64,000 nt of DNA from Flavobacterium piscis. Lineage in GTDB: Bacteria; Bacteroidota; Bacteroidia; Flavobacteriales; Flavobacteriaceae. The notes below the pieces were generated by a model. It searched no databases and was not told the origin of the DNA. It saw only the letters and a program-made list of their open reading frames with translations. Below, piece after piece: positions 44,264 through 52,762 of this stretch; positions within the stretch are counted from its first letter, which is position 1; each line of letters opens with the position of its first letter. The translations under genes were made by a program, and so were the position numbers. The DNA is taken from assembly GCF_001686925.1 (NCBI RefSeq), contig NZ_LVEN01000012.1, forward strand, positions 248,001-312,000, read 5' to 3'.

Positions 44264-45670
44264 TTAGAATTTGAAATATTCTTTTGCGTTGTTATATGAA
44301 ATATCTGAAACTAATTTTCCTATCCATTCCATATCGTTAGGTAATTCTCCGCGTTTGATTTCATCTCCTAACAGATTACACAAAATACGTCTGAAATATT
44401 CGTGTCTAGGGAAAGACAAGAAGCTTCTTGAATCAGTTAACATCCCTACGAAACAACTAATTAATCCCATGTTTGAAAGAGCATTTAATTGTTTAGTCAT
44501 TCCGTCTTTCTGATCTAAAAACCACCATCCTGAACCAAACTGTACTTTTCCGCGAACACTTCCGTCATTGAAGTTTCCAATCATGGTTGCCATTACTTCG
44601 TTATCTGCAGGATTTAAATTATAGATGATTGTTTTAGTCAGTTTATCTTTACTATCTAAAGCATTTAAAAAGCTTGATAATTTTTGCGCTTGCGGATAAT
44701 CTCCAATTGAATCCCAACCTGTATCAGGTCCTAAAATTCTGTGCATACGTGCATTATTATTACGTAATGCCCCTAAGTGAAATTGCTGCACCCATCCAAA
44801 TTCATGATACGTTTCAGATAAGAATACCAAAACAGCACTTTGGAATTTTAAAGCTTCTTCCGGTGATATAATTCTGTTTTCTCTTTTCTTTTTGAAGATT
44901 GAAGAAATTTCATTTTCTGTAAATTCTTCAAAATAAATCTGATCTAAACCGTGATCACTTAATTTGCATCCATTTGCATTAAAAAATTCAATTCTTTTTC
45001 TTAATGCAGCCTGCAAATCAGCAAAAGTATTAATTGCAATACCGGACACATCCCCTAATGTGTCCAGATATGCATTATAACCATCATTAGAAATTAAGAT
45101 AGCTTTATCAGGTCTGAAAGCTGTACTCATTTTAGTTCCAATAGGATTTTTAGATAGTTTCTGATGAAACTCTAAACTATCAATAGGATCTTCTGTAGTA
45201 CAAACCAATTCAGCATTAACTTTTTTAAGCAGGTTTTGTGTACTGTAGGCCTGAGAATTAATTTTTTCTGTTGTTTCGATGTAAATTTTTTCTGCTGATT
45301 TTTCATTCAACAAATCATAAATATCAAAATATCTGGCTAATTCTAAATGCGTCCAGTGATATAAAGGATTACGCATCGTATACGGAACTGTTTTTGCCCA
45401 GTTTAAGAACTTATCTTTATCTGAACCATTTCCTGTAACAAATTGCTCGTTGATCCCCAATGTACGCATCGCACGCCATTTGTAATGATCTCCGTTTATC
45501 CAAACCTGTGTTATATTGTCGAAAATTTTATCTTCGGCAATAAACTGTGGATTTAAGTGATTGTGATAATCAATTATGGGTTGATTTTTTGAGTAATTAT
45601 GATATAACTCTTCAGCGAATTTATTCTCAAGTAAAAAGTTATCGTTTATGAATGTTTGATTTGCGCTCAT
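44264..45670 (-). CDS. uxaC: Glucuronate/galacturonate isomerase
   Basis: A 468-residue enzyme of the uronate isomerase family, amidohydrolase-like fold: N-terminal PIIDYHNHLNPQFIAED with metal-site His-x-His, the WRAMRTLGINE segment, CTTEDPIDSLEFH, STAFRPDKA, and a C-terminal GSGWWFLDQKDGM and LTDSRSFLSFPRHEYFRRIL. It isomerises D-galacturonate to D-tagaturonate (and glucuronate to fructuronate). It follows kduD by 24 bp, so it is in the kduI-kduD-uxaC transcript. Confidence 0.95.
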   Translation of the reverse strand: MSANQTFINDNFLLENKFAEELYHNYSKNQPIIDYHNHLNPQFIAEDKIFDNITQVWINGDHYKWRAMRTLGINEQFVTGNGSDKDKFLNWAKTVPYTMRNPLYHWTHLELARYFDIYDLLNEKSAEKIYIETTEKINSQAYSTQNLLKKVNAELVCTTEDPIDSLEFHQKLSKNPIGTKMSTAFRPDKAILISNDGYNAYLDTLGDVSGIAINTFADLQAALRKRIEFFNANGCKLSDHGLDQIYFEEFTENEISSIFKKKRENRIISPEEALKFQSAVLVFLSETYHEFGWVQQFHLGALRNNNARMHRILGPDTGWDSIGDYPQAQKLSSFLNALDSKDKLTKTIIYNLNPADNEVMATMIGNFNDGSVRGKVQFGSGWWFLDQKDGMTKQLNALSNMGLISCFVGMLTDSRSFLSFPRHEYFRRILCNLLGDEIKRGELPNDMEWIGKLVSDISYNNAKEYFKF

Positions 45671-45694
45671 TTCTTCTTTCTTTATTATTGCGAA

Positions 45695-46486
45695 TTACTC
45701 GTTGGATGGTTTTCCGATAGTCGCTAAAATTCCACCATCAACATACAGGATATGTCCGTTGACAAAATCACTTGCTTTTGAAGACAAAAATATTGCAGCA
45801 CCTTGTAAATCTTCCGGATCTCCCCAACGTGCAGCAGGTGTTCTACTGATAATAAACTCATTAAAAGGATGACCATCTACTCTAATAGGAGCTGTTTGGC
45901 TTGTTGCAAAATATCCCGGTCCAATTCCGTTCGTTTGGATATTAAATTTAGCCAATTCCGTAGCCATATTTTTGGTTAACATTTTTAAACCTCCTTTTGC
46001 TGCAGCATAAGCACTCACAGAATCCCTTCCTAATTCACTCATCATCGAACAGATATTGATTATTTTACCCTGTCTTCTTTCGATCATTCCTTTGGCAACT
46101 GTTTTAGACATGATAAAAGGACTTACTAAATCTACTTTTATAACGGCTTCAAAATCTTCCACTTCCATTTCAATCATAGGAATTCTTTTTATAATTCCTG
46201 CGTTGTTGATTAAGATATCAATTGGACCTACTTCGCTTTCGATTTTATTTATATTTTCGATTACAGCTACTTCATCAGTTACATCAAATACATATCCGTA
46301 AGCTTCAATACCAACAGATTTATATTCTGCAACTGCGTTATCTACTGTTTCTCTTGATGAACGATCATTTATTACAATTTTTGCTCCTGCATGACCAAGT
46401 CCTTTTGCCATAGCCATTCCAAGACCATGAACTCCTCCTGTAACAAGTGCAATTTTTCCAGTTAAATCAAAAAGGTTAATTGACAT
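45695..46486 (-). CDS. kduD: 2-keto-3-deoxygluconate-forming short-chain dehydrogenase (KduD-like)
   Basis: A 263-residue SDR: TGGVHGLGMAMAKG cofactor motif, NNAGIIKRIPM, catalytic Ser in NICSMMSELG, Tyr-x-x-x-Lys in SAYAAAKGG, and C-terminal GHILYVDGGILATIG. Next to kduI, it is best read as 2-dehydro-3-deoxy-D-gluconate 5-dehydrogenase, reducing 2,5-diketo-3-deoxygluconate to KDG. Gluconate 5-dehydrogenases are close relatives, so context decides. It starts 25 bp after kduI. Confidence 0.9.
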   Translation of the reverse strand: MSINLFDLTGKIALVTGGVHGLGMAMAKGLGHAGAKIVINDRSSRETVDNAVAEYKSVGIEAYGYVFDVTDEVAVIENINKIESEVGPIDILINNAGIIKRIPMIEMEVEDFEAVIKVDLVSPFIMSKTVAKGMIERRQGKIINICSMMSELGRDSVSAYAAAKGGLKMLTKNMATELAKFNIQTNGIGPGYFATSQTAPIRVDGHPFNEFIISRTPAARWGDPEDLQGAAIFLSSKASDFVNGHILYVDGGILATIGKPSNE

Positions 46487-46511
46487 AATTTTTTATTTAA
46501 TTGTTATTAAG

Positions 46512-47351
46512 TTATCTTAATTCAGTTATTTTACAAACATCCATATCTCCGTAATCTAAGTTCTCTCCTGCCATTCCCCAGATAAAAGTATAATTACTTG
46601 TTCCAGATCCTGAATGAATTGACCATGGTGGAGAAATTACCGCCTGATGATTGTTCATCCAGATATGTCTTGTTTCCTGAGGTTGTCCCATGAAATGACA
46701 AACTGCCTGATTTTCCGGAATATCCAAATAGAAATAAACTTCCATTCTACGATCGTGTACGTGAGCCGGCATAGTATTCCAAACACTTCCCGGTCTTAAT
46801 TCCGTCATTCCCATTTGTAATTGACATGTCGTTACAACGCTACCAATAATCATTTGGTTTACTGTACGATGATTTGCCGTTTCCATCGTACCTAATTCTA
46901 ATTTATTTGCTTCTGCCAAACTTACCTTTACTGTTGGGTAAGTAGTATGAGCCGGTGCCGAATTGATGTAATATTTAGCAGGATTTTTACTGTCATCACT
47001 TTTAAAAATCACTTCTTTATTACCGCTACCGATATACAAAGCATCTTTAAAACCTAGTGCATACGTTTTTCCTTCTACTATAATGGAACCGCTCCCTCCA
47101 ACATTAATAATTCCGATTTCTCTTCTTTCTAAAAAATAGGATGCTTTTAGCGGATCAATACTTTCTAAGACTAAATCACCTTTTACCGGAACTGCAGAAC
47201 CAGCAATATATCTATCATAGTGAGAATAGGTTAAAACAATCTCATCTTCCTGCATTAAGTCATCAATTAAGAATTCACTTCTTAATTCCTGTGTGTCATA
47301 CTTTTTTACAGCTTCCGGGCTTGACGCGTATCTTGAACTATATTTTGTCAT
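46512..47351 (-). CDS. kduI: 5-keto-4-deoxyuronate isomerase
   Basis: A 279-residue bicupin: start YSSRYASSPEAVKKYDTQELRSEF, EEIVLTYSHYDRYIAGSA-like segment, and metal site with His-x-His and Glu in MPAHVHDRRMEVYFYLD plus a later His in SPPWSIHSGSGTSNYTFIWGM. It isomerises the ketouronate formed from unsaturated galacturonate. The -7 element TAATTTTG (47387-47380) and operator lie just upstream, so kduI-kduD-uxaC has its own regulated promoter although the transporter gene lies only 86 bp before it. Confidence 0.96.
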   Translation of the reverse strand: MTKYSSRYASSPEAVKKYDTQELRSEFLIDDLMQEDEIVLTYSHYDRYIAGSAVPVKGDLVLESIDPLKASYFLERREIGIINVGGSGSIIVEGKTYALGFKDALYIGSGNKEVIFKSDDSKNPAKYYINSAPAHTTYPTVKVSLAEANKLELGTMETANHRTVNQMIIGSVVTTCQLQMGMTELRPGSVWNTMPAHVHDRRMEVYFYLDIPENQAVCHFMGQPQETRHIWMNNHQAVISPPWSIHSGSGTSNYTFIWGMAGENLDYGDMDVCKITELR

Positions 47352-47365
47352 AATTTTTAATTTAA

Positions 47366-47387
47366 TGTAATCGATTGCACAAAATTA
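47366..47387 (-). promoter_or_regulatory. kduI promoter with LacI-type operator abutting the -7 element
   Basis: On the minus strand TAATTTTG (47387-47380) is an exact -7 match and runs directly into TGCAATCGATTACA (47379-47366). The operator therefore covers the probable transcription start. This geometry fits repression by a LacI-type regulator. Confidence 0.8.
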
Positions 47388-47437
47388 GATTTTTATCTTT
47401 AAAAAACACATTTTCAACTATTAAAATTTTCCAAATA

Positions 47438-48910
47438 TTACATACCCGTAATCGGACTATACTTAGGGACTAACGTTTTCATCACTATCCAACCTGTTAA
47501 GTAACATACCGCACAAATAGAGAAAATGATGAAATAACCTGCTTCAATACCATGAAATCCCATAAAAGACATATTAGTTTCTTTAGCATGATCAAACAAT
47601 AATCCTGAACCTTTATTGATGATAGTAGAACCAACACCTCCTGCTAATCCTCCAATTCCTGTAATAGTGGCTATTGCTTTTTTAGGAAACATATCTCCAA
47701 CAGTTGTAAAAATATTTGCTGACCATGATTGGTGAGCTGCGCCTGCAATACCTATAATAATTATAGGAATCCAGTAACTTATATATCCAAGCGGTTGTGC
47801 AATTAAGGCCAATAAAGGGAAAAATGCAAAAATTAACATCGCTCTCATTCTTCCTTCATATGGGTTCATACCTTTTTTCTCTACAAAATAAGTTGGTAAC
47901 CATCCTCCAACAATAGAAAGCAGGGTAATCATATATAACACAAATAATGGTAAGGCAGCCTGAGTAGAATCCATTCCATAAACAGAACTTAAATAAGCTG
48001 GTGTCCAGAACAAAAAGAACCACCAAACCCCATCGGTCATAAATTTACCAAATGCAAAAGCCCAGGTTTGTTTGTATTTAAAACATTCTACAAAAGAAAC
48101 TTTAGTAGTAGTTTCCGGAACATAACCAACTAATTTACTATCAGCAACATCATCTTGCTGAATATACTCTAATTCTGCAGCACTTACTTTTGGATGTCTC
48201 TCTGGCTTATCATACATGAAAACCCAAAATCCCATCCATACAAAACCTAAAGCTCCAATGATAATAAAAGCCATTTCCCAGCCGAAAGATTTTGCAATAA
48301 AAGGAATTGATATCGGAGCTGCTAACGCTCCAACCGTCGCTCCTGCATTAAAAATACTGGTAGAAAATGCTCTGTCTTTTTTAGGAAAATATTCCGCTGT
48401 AGTTTTAATAGCGGCCGGAAAATTTCCTGCCTCACCTACCGCCAGAACAAAACGGGCAAATATGAATAATGTAACACTTACATTAATTACTAATCCTGTG
48501 TCCTGTACCAGGCCTATTGCGTCTTTTGCTCCTTCAAATCCTACAAACCAATTTCCTGTAATTATTCCTGCTGTAGCAATACCGCAAAAAGCATGTAAAC
48601 AAGCTCCTAAGGACCATATCCCGATAGCCCACAGAAATCCTTTTTTAGTATCCAGCCAATCTACAAATCGGCCTGCAAATAATAGAGAAACAGCATAAAA
48701 AATTGAGAACAATGCCGTTATATTCCCATAATCGTTATTGGTCCAGTGAAATTCCGGCGCGATAAAATCGCTCCAAGTCAATGAAAGTACTTGTCTGTCT
48801 AAATAGTTAATTGTCGTAGCAAAAAACAGTAAAGCGCAAATACTCCAGCGATATGTTCCTGTAGATTTTTTGGACTGATTGGTAATAACTGTGTCTGGTG
48901 GTTGGTTCAT
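47438..48910 (-). CDS. exuT: MFS hexuronate transporter (ExuT-like)
   Basis: A 490-residue inner-membrane protein with about 12 hydrophobic helices. Family motifs of the anion:cation symporter/hexuronate group: TINYLDRQVLSL in helix 1, FVLAVGEAGNFPAAIKTTAEYFPKKDRAFSTSIFNAGATVGALAAPISIPF and FFLFWTPAYLSSVYG. It would import galacturonate and unsaturated uronates into the cytoplasm, where uxaC and kduI act. It is separated from kduI by 86 bp with a promoter in between. Its own promoter has a long leader (about 100 nt). Confidence 0.93.
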   Translation of the reverse strand: MNQPPDTVITNQSKKSTGTYRWSICALLFFATTINYLDRQVLSLTWSDFIAPEFHWTNNDYGNITALFSIFYAVSLLFAGRFVDWLDTKKGFLWAIGIWSLGACLHAFCGIATAGIITGNWFVGFEGAKDAIGLVQDTGLVINVSVTLFIFARFVLAVGEAGNFPAAIKTTAEYFPKKDRAFSTSIFNAGATVGALAAPISIPFIAKSFGWEMAFIIIGALGFVWMGFWVFMYDKPERHPKVSAAELEYIQQDDVADSKLVGYVPETTTKVSFVECFKYKQTWAFAFGKFMTDGVWWFFLFWTPAYLSSVYGMDSTQAALPLFVLYMITLLSIVGGWLPTYFVEKKGMNPYEGRMRAMLIFAFFPLLALIAQPLGYISYWIPIIIIGIAGAAHQSWSANIFTTVGDMFPKKAIATITGIGGLAGGVGSTIINKGSGLLFDHAKETNMSFMGFHGIEAGYFIIFSICAVCYLTGWIVMKTLVPKYSPITGM

Positions 48911-49017
48911 AGTAAAATTGAATTATAAAATTGATATTTTTTTTTGCAATATTAATTTACCCATAATCTTAAAAGACAATAAAAATTAATTTGCTAAAAT
49001 TTGACAAAACAAAATAA

Positions 49018-49039
49018 TGTAATCGATTGCACAAATATA
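49018..49039 (-). promoter_or_regulatory. exuT promoter with LacI-type operator abutting the -7 element
   Basis: On the minus strand TATATTTG (49039-49032) runs straight into TGCAATCGATTACA (49031-49018), the same spacing as at kduI. A leader of about 100 nt follows before the ATG at 48910. Confidence 0.8.
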
Positions 49040-49303
49040 GTTTTTAATCTTTATATTCCAAATATATTATATAAAAAATTATTTTAACTAAATAAATAAA
49101 CATATAGAACAAAAAAATCTATTCAAAATTACACATTAAACAATATATATGTTAAAAGCAGACATATGAAATTTGTCCTTTTGAGGGGGTAAAATTGTAC
49201 CAAAAATGGATACTTAAAAATCAATTATCACGTCTATACCTTATGTCGTAATAAAAAGTTCTTTTTAACATTTTTTCAAACATAGAAATAGTTGAAAAAT
49301 AGC

Positions 49304-49311
49304 TATTTTTG
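49304..49311 (+). promoter_or_regulatory. Probable -7 element of the alpha/beta hydrolase gene
   Basis: TATTTTTG is an exact TAnnTTTG match 45 bp before the start codon. The palindrome GGTAAAATTGTACC lies about 103 bp further upstream and may be an operator for the same gene. Confidence 0.5.
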
Positions 49312-49355
49312 AATCTTTGCTAAAAAAAGCGCATTTTAACTAATTCCTTATAAAA

Positions 49356-50303
49356 TTGAAAAAATCAAAAAAACAGTTTCTGAAAAAAAAGGTAACTATA
49401 CTTGTTTTGCTTATTAGCATTTCATTTCAGGTAAAGGCTCAAAATAATGTAATTATACCACTTTGGAATAAAATACCAGATGAAATTAAAGCACCGGATT
49501 ACAAGGAAAACGAAAGTATCAAAAATGGAAAAGTTCTAAGCACAAGCTTAGTTTCCGTGCCAACACTCAGTATCTTTTTACCTAAAAAGAGCAAACCCAA
49601 TCAGGCTGCAGTTATTATTTTTCCCGGCGGAGGATATCAACATCTGGCAATTGATAAAGAAGGAACCAAAGTAGCCGAATGGTTTAATAGCCTGGGTATT
49701 GCTGCTATTGTAATAAAGTATCGATTACCAAGTGATAAGATAATGAAAAACAAAAACATAGGTCCTTTGCAAGATGCTCAGGAAGCCGTGCGTTACGTGA
49801 GACAAAATGCTTCAAAATATAATATTGACGCAAACAAAATTGGAATCTTAGGATTTTCTGCAGGAGGGCATCTAGCTTCAACGCTGGCTACACATTACGA
49901 CGATAAAATATATGAAAGTAGTTTTAAAGTAAGTGCACGTCCTGATTTTTCTCTTTTAATTTATCCCGTAATATCCATGCAAAATGATATTACACACAAA
50001 GGATCACAAATTAGTTTATTGGGCGAAAATCCTTCTCAGGAATTGCGTGATTCATTTTCGAACGAAAAAAGGATAAACGCACAAACTCCACCAACTTTTT
50101 TGGTACATGCAACAGACGACACGACTGTTTTACCTGAAAATAGTATCAATTTTTACTTAGCGCTAAAAAATAATGGCGTTCCTGCTGAATTACATATTTA
50201 CGAAAAAGGCGGACATGGTTTTGGTCTGGGCGTAAAAGACACTAGTAAGTATTGGACACGAGATTGCGAAGAATGGCTTAAAAATCATGGATACAGCAAC
50301 TAA
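49356..50303 (+). CDS. Secreted alpha/beta hydrolase (acetyl-xylan-esterase-like)
   Basis: A 315-residue protein beginning at a TTG codon; no ATG lies between it and the signal peptide (LKKKVTILVLLISISFQVKAQ). Esterase motifs: FPGGGYQHLAIDKEG oxyanion loop, GILGFSAGGHLAST nucleophile elbow, Asp in HATDDTTVLPENS and His in EKGGHGFGLG. Related enzymes in Bacteroidota polysaccharide loci deacetylate xylan or pectin. It diverges from the transporter and stands alone, ending in a strong terminator. It may be a further pectin esterase, though its palindrome differs from the LacI-type operator. Confidence 0.82.
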   Translation: MKKSKKQFLKKKVTILVLLISISFQVKAQNNVIIPLWNKIPDEIKAPDYKENESIKNGKVLSTSLVSVPTLSIFLPKKSKPNQAAVIIFPGGGYQHLAIDKEGTKVAEWFNSLGIAAIVIKYRLPSDKIMKNKNIGPLQDAQEAVRYVRQNASKYNIDANKIGILGFSAGGHLASTLATHYDDKIYESSFKVSARPDFSLLIYPVISMQNDITHKGSQISLLGENPSQELRDSFSNEKRINAQTPPTFLVHATDDTTVLPENSINFYLALKNNGVPAELHIYEKGGHGFGLGVKDTSKYWTRDCEEWLKNHGYSN

Positions 50304-50314
50304 ATTAAACTAAT

Positions 50315-50350
50315 ATAAAAGGCAAAACTTATAAGTTTTGCCTTTTATAT
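50315..50350 (+). terminator. Terminator of the alpha/beta hydrolase gene
   Basis: ATAAAAGGCAAAACTT / AAGTTTTGCCTTTTAT is a near-perfect 16-bp hairpin with a 2-nt loop, followed by a T-rich run. Confidence 0.85.
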
Positions 50351-50941
50351 TTTATCAAAAATAACTGAGAGAAAAAATTAAAAAATTTCCCTTTCTCTAA
50401 GTTTCAACTTTCATTCATATTCTACATCTTCAACTTTTAGATACTAATATATTCTACAGGATTTTATCCAAAAAAAAAGGGTCTTTAAATTAAGTTAAAT
50501 AAATAACCAAATCTAAAAACCCTATAAAAATTAGACTTTCTCGTATGTCTTGCAAACTTATACTAAGAATTCACTATGAAATGAACAAGTCAAATTTTCA
50601 TTCTAAAAAAAATGTTTCTCCAAAAACAGTTAACCTATAGAGAATTAACAAAGCTGTTTAAAAAGGCAAAAACAACCTCTGTATTAATTTCTATAACACA
50701 AATCTACAAGCTACTTTATATAAAACATTACGGGTTTCCACATTTGGACTATATTTTTTTCTATTATTTATAATCATTCAAGAATAATTAATTGGTTTAC
50801 TATTAGTTAGCACCCTCTTTTTTTACTATTATAACACCACTTTTTAAATTAAAAAAAAGAATCTTTTACAAAATAACAGTATAAAAATCCTTTATCGAAT
50901 TCAAAAATAAACACTTAACAACTAAAAAAACTATAAGATTA

Positions 50942-51240
50942 ATTTCTTGTCCTAGATTAAGCCAGGGTCTTTTAGCTTCGTAGTACATTTGCTAAATAAA
51001 TGCATAGTTCTTTTAAAAACTGAATCTAAAACCTGAAACAGACACTTCGACTAAAGTTTTATTTCTTGTCCTAGATTAAGCAATGATTTTTGAGTTAACC
51101 AATACATTTGTCAAACAAATCATTAGTTCTTGAAAAAAGTTACTGTCTTAACCTGAAAACATTAAATCCGAGAAAATTATTTCTTGTTCTAGATTAAGAG
51201 AAGATCATTTAAATAACAAATACATTTGTAAAACAAATTA
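50942..51240 (+). repeat. Three tandem ~119-bp promoter-like repeats
   Basis: Each unit begins with ATTTCTTGTYCTAGATTAAG (50942-50961, 51061-51080, 51179-51198). Exactly 22 variable bases later comes TACATTTG (50984-50991, 51103-51110, 51221-51228), a perfect TAnnTTTG -7 element. Then comes a less conserved AAAYAAAT and AGTTCT block. Unit spacing is 119 and 118 bp. The variable bases between blocks differ freely, so selection on the two blocks and their spacing is likely. The last unit ends 85 bp before the ATG at 51313. They look like tandem promoters for that gene or for short RNAs. Confidence 0.75.
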
Positions 51241-51312
51241 CAAGTTCTATTAAAACTGAAAAACTAAAAAACTTAGCAACTTAGTTCGTTGTAGACTTTA
51301 AAAAAAGCGATT

Positions 51313-51627
51313 ATGAAAACTCTTGAATTCTTATTACTTGGAAAAAACGAAGCGATACTGGCCATTTTACTTCGACTTGTAAATGCAGATGAAAACTGGC
51401 ATGCAGTTGCTTTTCATCACGAGAATGAAGCTCAGGAATACTTTCAAAATCACAAAATCGACATTGTTCTTTTGAGTTCCGGAATCGAAGATCATGTCGA
51501 AAAAAAGTTCACTTCTTTTTGTTTAAAACAACAACCTGAAGTCGAAGTAATTGAACATTTTGGAGGAGGAAGCGGTTTATTAAAATCAGAAATCCTTCAC
51601 CGATTACATCTAAAAGGTAAAATTTAG
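51313..51627 (+). CDS. Small receiver-like protein of unknown function
   Basis: A 104-residue protein with no signal peptide. The pattern TLEFLLLGKNEAILAILLRLVN, then AVAFHHENEAQEYFQNHKIDIVLLSSGIED, then EVEVIEHFGGGSGLL follows the strand-helix order of a response-regulator receiver, but both the acidic pocket and the phospho-acceptor Asp are missing (IDIVLLSSG in place of hhhhDhxMP). I do not recognise a family. It stands alone, 228 bp before the isochorismatase-like gene, and is preceded by three tandem promoter-like repeats, which suggests heavily controlled expression. Confidence 0.65.
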   Translation: MKTLEFLLLGKNEAILAILLRLVNADENWHAVAFHHENEAQEYFQNHKIDIVLLSSGIEDHVEKKFTSFCLKQQPEVEVIEHFGGGSGLLKSEILHRLHLKGKI

Positions 51628-51855
51628 GTACCAAAGTTTCCTTTTTAAAAACCCAAAAAAGCTTTAAAACTTTTCATTTACGAATATCCAAAAACAAATT
51701 GGCGATATATCGTTAGGACATTTATTGCCTTTTTTGAAAAAATATTTAAAATCAAAACATTACAAACAAAGCATTTAATCTGAATGCAAAACACTGAAAA
51801 TCAAATACAAAATATTTTAAAAAAACCTTTTTATTCACAACAAAAATAAATTATC

Positions 51856-52545
51856 ATGAAAAAATTAATCCTTACCGCAGCTTTATTATTTGTAACTTTT
51901 ATTGGATTTGCTCAAAAACCAAGTCCGGCACAATTAGATCCTTTCAACCACACATTAGTACTTATTGATTACGAAAGCCAAATGGCATTTGCAGTAAATA
52001 ACATTCCAATTGATCAACTTCGTAATAACACCGCTTTGGTTGCCGGAGCTTCAAAAATATTCAAAGTTCCTACCATTGTAACAACAGTTGCAGAAAAATC
52101 ATTTAGCGGACCCGTTTTTCGTGAAATCGAAGAATTTTATCCAAAAGCAACTTCCAATTACATCGATCGTACATCAATGAATACCTGGGAAGATATTCCT
52201 GCTCACAAAGCTATAGTTGCAAAAGGTAAAAAGAAACTGGTTTTTGCAGGTTTATGGACAAGCGTTTGTATTGTTGGGCCAGCTTTATCAGCAATCAACG
52301 AAGGTTATGATGTGTATGTAATTACAGATGCAAGCGGAGATGTTTCTAAAGAAGCACATGAAATGGCCGTAACCCGTATGGTTCAGGCTGGTGCTCACCC
52401 GGTAACTTCATTACAATATTTACTGGAATTACAGCGTGACTGGGCTCGTCAGGAAACTTATGTACCTGTAACAGATTTAGTTAAAAAATACGGTGGTGCT
52501 TATGGCGTAGGTGTTCAATATGCTCACGAAATGTTGAAACATTAA
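51856..52545 (+). CDS. Secreted isochorismatase-family hydrolase (YcaC-like)
   Basis: A 229-residue protein with a signal peptide ending GFAQK (residue 20), which is unusual because most of this superfamily is cytoplasmic. Cysteine-hydrolase features: Asp38 in LVLIDYESQMAF, the DRTSMNTWED segment (Arg105 where many relatives have a Lys) and nucleophile Cys138 in GLWTSVCIVGPALSA. The reaction is not predictable; relatives hydrolyse amides or isochorismate. Followed by an amidohydrolase and an outer-membrane barrel, also exported, it may take part in breakdown of an amide-containing compound in the periplasm; that is inference. Confidence 0.85.
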   Translation: MKKLILTAALLFVTFIGFAQKPSPAQLDPFNHTLVLIDYESQMAFAVNNIPIDQLRNNTALVAGASKIFKVPTIVTTVAEKSFSGPVFREIEEFYPKATSNYIDRTSMNTWEDIPAHKAIVAKGKKKLVFAGLWTSVCIVGPALSAINEGYDVYVITDASGDVSKEAHEMAVTRMVQAGAHPVTSLQYLLELQRDWARQETYVPVTDLVKKYGGAYGVGVQYAHEMLKH

Positions 52546-52762
52546 TTAATTTTCAATTAAAAATTGGGAATTAAAAATTAAAAATCTACGATTGTTTTGT
52601 CTTTTCGACGAAGGAGAAATCACACATGAAACTCGACATCGATTACATATACTTATGGGGAGTTCTACTGCAATTCTCAAATATTTTTGATTTTTAATTC
52701 CTGATTTTTAATTCCTGATTTTTAATTAAATCCATTCAAAACCAACTAAAAATACCACAACC
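52546..52762. repeat. Dispersed repeats between isochorismatase-like and amidohydrolase genes
   Basis: Inverted runs ATTAAAAATTGGGAATTAAAAA (about 52556-52585) and repeated TTCCTGATTTTTAATT (about 52690-52730) flank a copy of the TTTCGACGAAGGAGAAAT element (about 52595-52615). No promoter for the amidohydrolase gene is obvious, so co-transcription across the repeat is possible. Confidence 0.5.

Larger units (their letters stand above)
48911..49355. other. Divergent regulatory region between exuT and the alpha/beta hydrolase
   Basis: Besides the exuT operator at 49018-49031, this 445-bp gap holds an imperfect palindrome GGTAAAATTGTACC (49188-49201) preceded by GAGGG, and the -7 element TATTTTTG at 49304-49311 for the plus-strand gene. 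The rest is AT-rich with no ORF. Confidence 0.55.
50304..51312. other. 1-kb non-coding region with tandem repeats at its 3' end
   Basis: After the hydrolase terminator (50315-50350) there are about 590 bp with no ORF, repeat or promoter that I can recognise. The last 370 bp carry three tandem repeats (see separate entry) that lead into the small receiver-like gene. I see no tRNA or rRNA here. A small RNA within this stretch cannot be excluded. Confidence 0.6.

Noticed and set aside
50942..51240. Invertible phase-variable promoter or recombination (att) sites
   Set aside because: The repeats are direct, not inverted, the intervening sequences differ, and no recombinase or invertase gene is in the window.
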